Assembly (NCBI GenBank): GCA_013813825.1
Contig: JACCRA010000180.1
Coordinates: 1-6,319 of the forward strand
Length of the DNA stretch: 6,319 bases
Direction of reading: 5' to 3'
Origin: Pyrinomonadaceae bacterium
GTDB lineage: Bacteria > Acidobacteriota > Blastocatellia > Pyrinomonadales > Pyrinomonadaceae
Within the stretch, counting starts at the first letter, position 1. The number at the start of each line of letters is the position of its first letter. Below are positions 1-5,646 of the stretch, in pieces. The notes below the pieces were generated by a model that was not told the origin of the DNA, ran no database searches, and worked only from the letters and a program-made list of their open reading frames with translations. The position numbers were made by a program, and so were the translations under genes.

Positions 1-545
1 GTCCCGGCGACGCCTTTGACTTTCGCTTCGCCGCCGAGTTTGCCTTCGGTGCCGACCTCGCGCGCGACGCGCGTCACTTCCGAAGCGAAGGAGCCGAGTT
101 GTTCGACCATCGAATTGACGATCTTCACCGAGCGGAGGAACTCGCCTTTGAGCGGCCGGCCTTCCGCGTCGAGCGCCATGCGTTGCGAAAGATCGCCGTT
201 GGCGACCGCGCCGATGACGCGCGCCATCTCGGAAGTCGGGCGCGCGAGATCATCGATCAGTTCGTTAACGGAATTGATCTGACTGGCCCATTCGCCGCCC
301 GCGCCTGAAGAGAGGCCGGCGCGCTGGCCGATCTTGCCCTCCTTGCCGACGACGCGGCTGACGCGCTCAAGTTCTCTGGCCGTCTTCTCGTTCAGTTCGA
401 TGATGTCGTTGAGCGTATCAGCGATCTTGCCAGCCTCGCCTACCCACTCCGTCGGCAGGCGCGCTGAGAAGTCGCCCTTTTTGAAGGCCATCAAAGTTTT
501 TAAGAGCAGTTTGGTGTCGAATGTATCGATGTTAAGTGGTTGCAC
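1..545 (-). CDS. Multi-HAMP sensor histidine kinase-type protein, N-terminal 181 residues (runs off left edge)
   Basis: Translating the minus strand from a GTG at 545 gives an open frame to the window edge. The protein is built of tandem HAMP units. Unit one spans about residues 10-75 ([14 protein letters not shown], then [14 protein letters not shown] and [15 protein letters not shown]). Unit two spans about 84-148 ([37 protein letters not shown]). Unit three begins near 150 ([20 protein letters not shown]). This series is characteristic of large soluble hybrid histidine kinases in which many HAMP repeats precede GAF, HisKA/HATPase and receiver domains; those parts lie outside the window, so kinase activity is inferred from family. 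No membrane segment or signal peptide is seen, so a cytoplasmic sensor is likely. An in-frame stop at 588-590 limits the start. GTG at 543-545 is preceded by GGAAGGA at 557-563 (11 nt spacer). The ATG at 489-491 would cut into the first HAMP unit, so I prefer the GTG. Family call is firm, start moderate. Confidence 0.88.
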   Translation of the reverse strand, partial: MQPLNIDTFDTKLLLKTLMAFKKGDFSARLPTEWVGEAGKIADTLNDIIELNEKTARELERVSRVVGKEGKIGQRAGLSSGAGGEWASQINSVNELIDDLARPTSEMARVIGAVANGDLSQRMALDAEGRPLKGEFLRSVKIVNSMVEQLGSFASEVTRVAREVGTEGKLGGEAKVKGVAG

Positions 546-556
546 GGGTATCGAAA

Positions 557-563
557 TCCTTCC
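557..563 (-). promoter_or_regulatory. Likely Shine-Dalgarno site for the HAMP kinase GTG start
   Basis: On the minus strand the sequence reads GGAAGGA, 11 nt upstream of the GTG at 543-545. It is the only purine-rich SD-like stretch between the in-frame stop at 588-590 and the first HAMP unit, and so favours the GTG over the internal ATG at 489-491. The spacer is somewhat long, so this is a moderate call. Confidence 0.45.
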
Positions 564-849
564 ACGAAAAAATCTTCGGCGACGTTCTCAGTGCCGAAGG
601 AGACTGGCCGGAACGGAAAGCGTTGAATGAGAGACTGTTCGGATCATGCACGGAATTAAAGTGAGACGCACGCCCGCACAAAGCAAGCGACGGGACAGGG
701 AAATCTGCGCCAGCGCGATTCCGACGGGGCGTGGCGCACGTTCAAGCAGCGTCCTTGTTGCCAGACTGACCGCGGGGGCGGCGCGTCCGACTGTCGTTTG
801 AGGGGGGTAGATCATTTATACCGATGTCTGGCGCGGAAGTAAACAAGGG

Positions 850-876
850 GCAAGAAGAAATAGGATTTCTTCTTGC
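850..876. terminator. Perfect 11-bp stem, 5-nt loop hairpin; possible terminator
   Basis: The arm GCAAGAAGAAA (850-860) and its exact reverse complement TTTCTTCTTGC (866-876) flank the loop TAGGA. Three further G-T wobble pairs can extend the base on the plus strand (847-849 with 877-879). Read on the minus strand, the stem is followed by a pyrimidine-rich stretch, CCCTTGTTTACTT, which resembles a weak U tract. It could end a transcript coming from GH2 about 380 bp upstream, or one from within the spacer. The AT-rich stem and interrupted U tract make termination uncertain, but the symmetry itself is directly visible. Confidence 0.5.
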
Positions 877-900
877 TTTAAGAGAGACGGGAAAACAATG

Positions 901-973
901 GACAAGATTCGCAAATAGGCATGGGCTTGAGCGGAGGCTCTATCCGGTTAATCTTGTCAGTCCTGTCTATTCT
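901..973. repeat. Palindromic element with degenerate AATCCTGTC-like 9-mers
   Basis: GACAAGATT (901-909) is matched by its exact reverse complement AATCTTGTC (950-958), with 40 nt between. The inner region contains a small hairpin, GAGC (929-932) against GCTC (937-940). From 950 the plus strand continues as spaced 9-mers: AATCTTGTC, then AGTCCTGTC, then TATTCTTCC. These look like decayed copies of one unit with consensus near AATCCTGTC. I associate such 9-mer series with dispersed intergenic repeats in several soil bacterial phyla, from memory and not from a search. It may be a decayed REP-like element. Confidence 0.4.
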
Positions 974-1013
974 TCCGGCGATGGATCATCCCTTAGCAGA
1001 ATAAGAAAGACGA

Positions 1014-1053
1014 ATGGCGAAAGTTCGGTCGCAAGGTGCTTCGACTTTGCCAT
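1014..1053. repeat. Near-perfect inverted repeat, 10 paired bases with one bulge
   Basis: ATGGCGAAAGT (1014-1024) pairs with ACTTTGCCAT (1044-1053), leaving the G at 1019 or its neighbour bulged and a 19-nt loop. A competing 5-bp pairing, AGGTG (1034-1038) with CACCT (1055-1059), overlaps it. It is one of several adjacent stem-loops in this spacer. No function is evident. Confidence 0.35.
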
Positions 1054-1142
1054 CACCTGACTTCACCGGATTTTGTCGATAGCCAAAACAATGTGGCCTA
1101 AAATCTTTGAAATACGGGCTTAAATGCCTTCTTTTAACTATC

Positions 1143-1158
1143 CCACGAAATTTTGTGG
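1143..1158. repeat. 16-bp near-perfect palindrome, operator-like
   Basis: CCACGAAATTTTGTGG is symmetric except for one G/T position (a G-U pair in RNA). It lies about 100 bp beyond the GH2 stop codon. A compact AT-centred palindrome with GC ends is typical of dimeric regulator sites, but no promoter or gene start is seen next to it, so its role is open. Confidence 0.3.
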
Positions 1159-1255
1159 TTGGCTAAGTTCCTTATTTTCAACAACAGGCTTCGACAAGCA
1201 TAAAATTTGGCGGAGTCCGGAAATTATAATTCACGCGGTCGGCGTGTCCGCCCTT

Positions 1256-3082
1256 TCATCCCTCGCCCTTCGCCTTTCCACCGTTCCCTCCCCACGGGGT
1301 AAGGCCAAACAGCTTGCGGTGAATCTTGGCGATCTGTTCGGGCGCGATCTTAGGGCGGCGGTCGTAGGTCAGTAGGCCGTTGATCTCCTGCTCAATGTCG
1401 GTCAGTTGTGTGTAGCAGAAGCCGGCCACGAACTTGAGCGAGGCGATGCCCTCCATCAGATCGCGGTACCTCTCCAGCATCTCCTCCGCCGTGTTGCACG
1501 AGCCGTAGAACTGGTACAACACGTCGCGCTCGGCGAGCGGCACGTCCCGCGGAATCATCAGGAAGCCACCCACTTCAGTGAGCATCACGGGCTGGCCGCG
1601 GTAGCGCGAACCGAGGACGAACAGCGGGCGGTCGCCGATCCAGACGTGGGCTGGCAGATCGCCGCCGCTCACGGTCGCCTGATAACGCTCGCGCAGGCGG
1701 TCGGCGGTCGGCGTGTAGTCGTGGATGGCACAGATGTCTGTGATATCGGTGTGCTCCCAGCCGTCGTTGTCGATGACGGGGCGGCGGTAGTCGAGTTGGC
1801 GCGTCATCGCGACCATCCGCTCGATAAAGGCGTACTGGCCGGGATGCTGCTGGCCGAGACTGGGGAAGCCCCAACTCTCGTTAACCGGCACCCACGCGAC
1901 GATGCACGGGTGATTATAGTCGCGCTGCACAGCGCGCTTCCACTCGGCCGCCAGCATCTCCTCCGCCTCGTGCGACCACGCACGCGCGTTCGGCATCTCT
2001 TCCCAGACGAGCATCCCCAATTTGTCGCACCAGTAGAGCCAGCGCGGGTCTTCGACCTTTTGGTGCTTGCGGGAGCCGTTGAAGCCGAAACGCTTGGTCC
2101 ACTCTACATCGGCCCGCAGGGCCGTGTCCGACGGCGCAGCCAGATAACTCTCCGGCCAGTAGCCTTGGTCGAGTACCATCGCGAGGTAAATCCGCCGCCC
2201 GTTAAGCCAGACGAACCCGTCGCGCAGTTCCACGTCGCGCATCCCGAAATAGGAGCGGACTTCGTCCAAGGCTTGCTCGCCTTCGAAGAGGCAAATCCTG
2301 AGATCGTAGAGGTACGGCGATTCCGGGGACCAGAGCTTAGCGAACGGAACGCCCATGTGCATCCGCTCGCTGGCCGTTGTCGTCTCCTCAACCGCGCGGG
2401 CCACGACGTCTCCGCCCTCATCGAGCACTTCCACCTCTAAGCGCCGGACGCAGGACGGAGCGTGAAGATGCACTACCAGTTCGAGCATACTCCGGCTGGC
2501 GTGCGGCGTGATCTGCAACTCTTCGATCCGCACCGGCGGGACAGGTTCGAGCCAGACGGTTTGCCAGATACCGGTTGTGCAATAGTAATCGATCTCGCGC
2601 GGCACACCGGCCGTAGACTGCTTGCCGCGGGGCTGGCGCGGGTCTTGGGCGTCAACGACGCGCAGCGTCAGGCGGTTGTTCTCTGCCTGTAGATACGGGG
2701 AGATGTCGAAGCGGAAAGAGACGTGACCGCCTTGATGGTGGCCGACCTCCTGGCCGTTGACCCAGATGGTCGTGCTGTAGTCTACCGCGCCGAAGTGCAG
2801 CAGCAAGTCCTGCCCGCGCCATTCGGGCGGCGTCTCGAACGTGCGCGCGTACCAGACGATTTCATGAATCGACTTATCATTAACGCCTGAAAGTTCGCAC
2901 TGGTAAGGGAACGGCACGATGATGCGGCGCTCAAGCGGCAGGCCATATTGCCAGCCTAGCTCTTGCCCTTTGTCTTCATCATCAAAGGCGAACTCCCACT
3001 CGCCGTTTAGGTTCAACCACTGCTCGCGCACGAACTGCGGGCGCGGATACTCGGGGCGCGGCACCTCTGTTTTGGCATTCAT
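1256..3082 (-). CDS. Glycoside hydrolase family 2 protein (beta-galactosidase/beta-glucuronidase-like)
   Basis: A complete 608-residue protein with the GH2 layout. The N-terminal jelly-roll sugar-binding domain covers about residues 15-180, opening with YPRPQFVR and LNGEWEFAFDD and including WYARTF, WVNGQEVG and GIWQTVWLEP. An immunoglobulin-like beta-sandwich spans about 185-285. A TIM barrel spans about 290-595. The acid/base glutamate is E402 in WVPVNES, and the likely nucleophile is E503 in LTEVGG, so a retaining mechanism is expected. FNGSRKHQKVEDPRWLYW and LGMLVWEEMP are typical of this subfamily. There is no signal peptide or membrane segment, implying a cytoplasmic enzyme acting on short or imported beta-glycosides; the sugar is not determinable. 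The C-terminus ends in a short Gly/Lys tail. The start is ATG at 3080-3082: an in-frame stop lies a dozen codons upstream with no other ATG between. No clear Shine-Dalgarno precedes it. It follows the GH1-RmlD gene by 164 bp, so it may be co-transcribed or have its own promoter. Confidence 0.92.
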   Translation of the reverse strand: MNAKTEVPRPEYPRPQFVREQWLNLNGEWEFAFDDEDKGQELGWQYGLPLERRIIVPFPYQCELSGVNDKSIHEIVWYARTFETPPEWRGQDLLLHFGAVDYSTTIWVNGQEVGHHQGGHVSFRFDISPYLQAENNRLTLRVVDAQDPRQPRGKQSTAGVPREIDYYCTTGIWQTVWLEPVPPVRIEELQITPHASRSMLELVVHLHAPSCVRRLEVEVLDEGGDVVARAVEETTTASERMHMGVPFAKLWSPESPYLYDLRICLFEGEQALDEVRSYFGMRDVELRDGFVWLNGRRIYLAMVLDQGYWPESYLAAPSDTALRADVEWTKRFGFNGSRKHQKVEDPRWLYWCDKLGMLVWEEMPNARAWSHEAEEMLAAEWKRAVQRDYNHPCIVAWVPVNESWGFPSLGQQHPGQYAFIERMVAMTRQLDYRRPVIDNDGWEHTDITDICAIHDYTPTADRLRERYQATVSGGDLPAHVWIGDRPLFVLGSRYRGQPVMLTEVGGFLMIPRDVPLAERDVLYQFYGSCNTAEEMLERYRDLMEGIASLKFVAGFCYTQLTDIEQEINGLLTYDRRPKIAPEQIAKIHRKLFGLTPWGGNGGKAKGEG

Positions 3083-3246
3083 CGGCAGAGATTCTAGCGG
3101 ATGTTGGACTAGGAAGTAACCTTATTTTATGAGCGAAGTCTCGCACTCCCGCCGGCCGTGTCGCCGGTTGGCTTGAAGGGGCGAACGCGCGGCGAGGCGA
3201 CGATATTTGAAAAGCCTGGCGATCCGCGTCAGGGTGTGGACGCACG

Positions 3247-5538
3247 CTATTTCCGTCCGGCCACCGCCCGCCGGGCGCGCGGCGACAACTCACCGTCCGA
3301 CTCCTCCTGTGCAGGCGCCCAGCTCATTTCGCAATCGCGCGCGAAGCGGCCGAGGGCGTCGGATAGCGGCGGAAGCAACTGCCCGCGCTCGCTCGCCAAC
3401 GCCGCGTAGGCCGGGCGCGCCGCCGGGAGGGCGAAGGACACCATTGACGCGGGCACAACGCCCTCCGCGTCGAGGCCAGCCGCTTGCGCCGCCGCACAGG
3501 CCAACTCGAACCACGTCACCGCGCCTTGGTTCGCAAGGTGCCAGACGCCGCGTTCACCGTCGATCAGAAGATCGAGACTCGCGTTGACAAGGTCCGGCAC
3601 ATAGGTCGGCGAAATCACCATGTCGTCCGCTGCCCTGAACTCCCCGCTGCCTGAAGCCAGCGCGCGCAATGCGGCGATGACGAAATTGCACTCATCCCAC
3701 GGCCCGAAAAATGCGCTCGTGCGAATGACCAGCGCCGGCGGGTGCAGTTCCAGCACGCGCCGTTCCGCCTCGGCTTTGCTCTCGCCATAGACGTTGAGCG
3801 GCACGGGCGCGTCGCGCTCGACGTAGGGAGACGGCTGTTGAGCGCCGTCGAAAACGAGATCAGAAGAGAAGGTGACGAGTGCCACGCCGCGCCGCGTGCA
3901 GGCAGCGGCGAGCGTAGCGGGACCAGTCGTGTTTTCGCGAAAACATCTGTCGCGATCACGCTCGGCATCGTCTACGCGCACATAACCGGCGGCGTTAATG
4001 ATGGCCCACGGCTCGTAGTCTGCCAGCGCGATCTCGACTCCGGCGGCATCGGCGATGTCCAACTCCTGTCGAGTGAGCAGTTGGTATGCGAGGCCGCGCC
4101 GCTCGCAGACGCGCGCGAAGGCGCGTCCGAGCGTGCCCGTCGCTCCGGTGATGAGAATGGGGCGCAGAGTTTCGCCACGCATGTTGACTCCCTGAGAAGC
4201 GTGAGGCGCCCCGCCGTCGTGGATGCCTTTATGCGAGACAGGCCGGTACTGCAAGCGTCCGAGACGCCGCCACCAACCCGGCGAGTCCAGCACCGGGTGG
4301 AGGCAGTCGCCCGTACGCGCCAAATCACGCACCGCGCGCGCGAGCGCCGTAGGCCGGGGCGCAGGCGCTCGCAGGTCAAAGAGGCCTGGCTCATAGTGGC
4401 CCGCGTCACACGTCATCAGCGAGTCCCAGTCGAACGCACCGAGCGCGGACCACGCAGTGACGGCGCGCACATCCGCGCCCTCTTCCCGCCGCAGGCCCAC
4501 GGCCGCGTCCCACACTTCCTTGAGCCAGCGCACCTGTTCCTCGCGCGTGCAGCCCAAATGCGCCTCAGTGACGGCGAGCGGCAACTGGTATCGCTCCCAG
4601 GCCTCGCGTAGCAGGGCGCGCGGCCCGGCCGTCCCTTCCGCGCAGACGCGCACCGCCTCCACATCCGCGTAAGCGTGCCAGAGGTTGCCGCCGTGCGTGT
4701 GCGGCGGATAGCGTGCTAGTCGTTCGTCGAGGAACCGCTCGCTAGTCAAATAATGGTTGCTTCCGATTACGTCCGGCGGGCAATGGTGCTCGACGTGCCA
4801 CCACAATTCGGCCTCGCCGACGCCGAGGTGCAAGTATTTCCACAATGGGTGTTCAGGTGTGACGCGCCCACACAGCAGATCGAACGTCAGCCAGCGCCGG
4901 TCGTTCTCGAACTTCGCTTGGTACTTGAGTCGCCGCGTACTGTAGGTTTTGCCGAGGTCTTCAGTCTGGATCAGCCGGGCGCGCGGATTTATTTCGCGGA
5001 CGGCGCGCATCGCCAGCACGATGGCGCGGCACTGGTTCAGCAGAACGCGCGCGAACGTCTCATCATCGCGGCCGTGCGGATACCAGTGGCCGTAGAGGCC
5101 GCTGAAGCGCGCTGTCGTCAACGGTTCGTTGATCGGGGTCCAGTCGTTCACCCACGGGAAGCGCCCGGCGACGAGGCGCGCGTAGGCGGCGAACTTTTCC
5201 GGGAACGCGGGATCGATGAGGCTCGTGTCGCGGGGGCCACTACCGTGGTGCAGCAGTCCGACGATGGAACGCACACCCAATTCACGCAGGCGTCCGAGCC
5301 TCGCGTCGGCCCACGCCCAGTCAATTGATGCAGGGCCGTCGGGTGCGGTCCGTTCCCATAGCACGGGATAGCGCACCGCGCTGACGCCCAACTCCGCCAA
5401 GAGATCAAGGTCACTCAGTCGCCCGGCGTGACCGCTCCTTTCAAACTGATCGAAATACCGCTCGCCAACCCGATTGACGGTGCATTCAACTCCTGCCCAA
5501 ACCTCAACCTGAGAGTCGGCAGGCGACTCGAAACGCAT
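3247..5538 (-). CDS. GH1 glycosidase fused to RmlD-type dTDP-4-dehydrorhamnose reductase
   Basis: A two-domain protein of 763 residues, numbered from the ATG at 5538. Residues about 8-405 form a GH1-like barrel: VRYPVLWER, then the acid/base E138 in TPINEP, SNHYLTSERFL near 260, and the nucleophile E325 in LAVTEAHLG. This domain is somewhat shorter than usual GH1 enzymes (about 450 residues). After a linker (about 405-455), residues about 458-745 form an RmlD/extended-SDR domain: GATGTLG (465-471) for NAD(P)H, INAAGYVRVDDAE, SSDLVFDG (from 558), and the YxxxK pair Y584/K588 in NVYGESK. RmlD enzymes reduce dTDP-4-keto-rhamnose; whether this one uses that substrate is unknown. I recall similar fusions from other bacteria, sometimes near glf. 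There is no signal peptide, so it should be cytoplasmic. An ATG also lies at 5544, but GGAGG abuts it with no spacer, while the ATG at 5538 has a 6-nt spacer, so I chose 5538. The frame is unbroken across the junction. Confidence 0.92.
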   Translation of the reverse strand: MRFESPADSQVEVWAGVECTVNRVGERYFDQFERSGHAGRLSDLDLLAELGVSAVRYPVLWERTAPDGPASIDWAWADARLGRLRELGVRSIVGLLHHGSGPRDTSLIDPAFPEKFAAYARLVAGRFPWVNDWTPINEPLTTARFSGLYGHWYPHGRDDETFARVLLNQCRAIVLAMRAVREINPRARLIQTEDLGKTYSTRRLKYQAKFENDRRWLTFDLLCGRVTPEHPLWKYLHLGVGEAELWWHVEHHCPPDVIGSNHYLTSERFLDERLARYPPHTHGGNLWHAYADVEAVRVCAEGTAGPRALLREAWERYQLPLAVTEAHLGCTREEQVRWLKEVWDAAVGLRREEGADVRAVTAWSALGAFDWDSLMTCDAGHYEPGLFDLRAPAPRPTALARAVRDLARTGDCLHPVLDSPGWWRRLGRLQYRPVSHKGIHDGGAPHASQGVNMRGETLRPILITGATGTLGRAFARVCERRGLAYQLLTRQELDIADAAGVEIALADYEPWAIINAAGYVRVDDAERDRDRCFRENTTGPATLAAACTRRGVALVTFSSDLVFDGAQQPSPYVERDAPVPLNVYGESKAEAERRVLELHPPALVIRTSAFFGPWDECNFVIAALRALASGSGEFRAADDMVISPTYVPDLVNASLDLLIDGERGVWHLANQGAVTWFELACAAAQAAGLDAEGVVPASMVSFALPAARPAYAALASERGQLLPPLSDALGRFARDCEMSWAPAQEESDGELSPRARRAVAGRK
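4183..4193 (-). promoter_or_regulatory. Internal Shine-Dalgarno before an in-frame ATG at the GH1/RmlD junction
   Basis: Inside the fusion gene, AGGGAG (4188-4193, minus strand) is followed by a 5-nt spacer and an in-frame ATG at 4180-4182 (Met453). The ATG lies in the linker, about a dozen codons before the GATGTLG nucleotide-binding motif. Starting there would give a 311-residue protein, close to the size of ordinary stand-alone RmlD. This may be a functional internal start, a relic of a once separate rmlD gene, or coincidence from the Gln-Gly-Val codons. Confidence 0.4.
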
Positions 5539-5544
5539 AAACAT

Positions 5545-5549
5545 CCTCC
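5545..5549 (-). promoter_or_regulatory. Shine-Dalgarno GGAGG deciding the fusion gene start
   Basis: On the minus strand GGAGG is immediately followed by ATG TTT ATG. The first ATG (5542-5544) has zero spacing and cannot use this site well; the second (5536-5538) is 6 nt away, an ideal distance. The start was therefore set at 5538, which removes two residues from the longest open frame. Confidence 0.75.
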
Positions 5550-5558
5550 GGGAAAAGA

Positions 5559-5639
5559 GGTTAACGGTTAGTGGTTAGTGAAAGACGGTTGTCCTTTGTC
5601 TTCACCCGACTACTAACCTTTAACCTTTAATCTCTCACC
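5559..5639. repeat. Two opposed heptad-repeat arrays between glf and the GH1-RmlD gene
   Basis: On the plus strand 5559-5579 is three 7-bp units: GGTTAAC, then GGTTAGT twice. On the minus strand 5612-5639 is four units: GGTGAGA, GATTAAA, GGTTAAA, GGTTAGT. The arrays face each other across a 32-nt centre, so transcript from glf can fold, for example GGTTAGT with ACTAACC and GGTTAA with TTAACC. The outer CCTC of the 3' arm is followed by TTTT on the minus strand, so the structure could act as a weak terminator or attenuator after glf, just ahead of the ribosome binding site. Such GGTTAGT-type heptads resemble dispersed intergenic repeats I associate with Acidobacteriota; that link is from memory. 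Confidence 0.6.
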
Positions 5640-5646
5640 TCTGTTT

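Larger units (their letters stand above)
546..1255. other. About 710 bp intergenic spacer without a recognisable gene
   Basis: This lies between the start of the HAMP kinase and the end of the GH2 gene. The part at 546-820 is GC-rich and presumably holds the kinase promoter and leader, but I found no convincing -35/-10 pair. The part from about 840 to 1250 is clearly richer in A and T than the genes on either side. Short open frames exist on both strands (for example 588-815 minus and 824-1060 plus), but none has a recognisable domain, a good ribosome binding site or a coding-like composition. The AT-richer half carries several inverted repeats, listed separately. It could hold a small RNA, old repeat elements or simply terminators; I cannot tell which. 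Confidence 0.6.

Noticed and set aside
588..815. 75-residue minus-strand open frame upstream of the HAMP kinase
   Set aside because: No recognisable domain, no convincing Shine-Dalgarno, and it sits where the kinase promoter and leader are expected.
824..1060. 78-residue plus-strand open frame in the spacer
   Set aside because: It runs through the hairpins and degenerate repeats, has no recognised motif, and opposes all neighbouring genes.
1222..1231. AATTATAATT palindrome containing TATAAT as a promoter
   Set aside because: No matching -35 element at 16-18 bp on either strand and no downstream gene on the plus strand.
1406..2440. Long plus-strand open frame (344 residues) inside the GH2 gene
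   Set aside because: It is antisense to a GH2 protein with clear domain structure and catalytic residues. Its Arg/Val/His-rich translation has no recognisable domain. Long antisense frames are common in GC-rich genes.
3124..3129. TAAAAT on the minus strand as a -10 box for GH2
   Set aside because: No -35-like hexamer occurs at a suitable distance, so this is only an AT-rich stretch in the 164-bp gap.
3152..3167. CCGGC/GCCGG hairpin between the fusion gene and GH2 as a terminator
   Set aside because: Only a 5-bp stem and no T run on either strand, so termination is not supported.
3742..4611. Plus-strand open frame (289 residues) inside the GH1-RmlD gene
   Set aside because: It is antisense to the fusion gene, its translation is Arg-rich and without motifs, and it has no supporting ribosome binding site. 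A GC-driven shadow.
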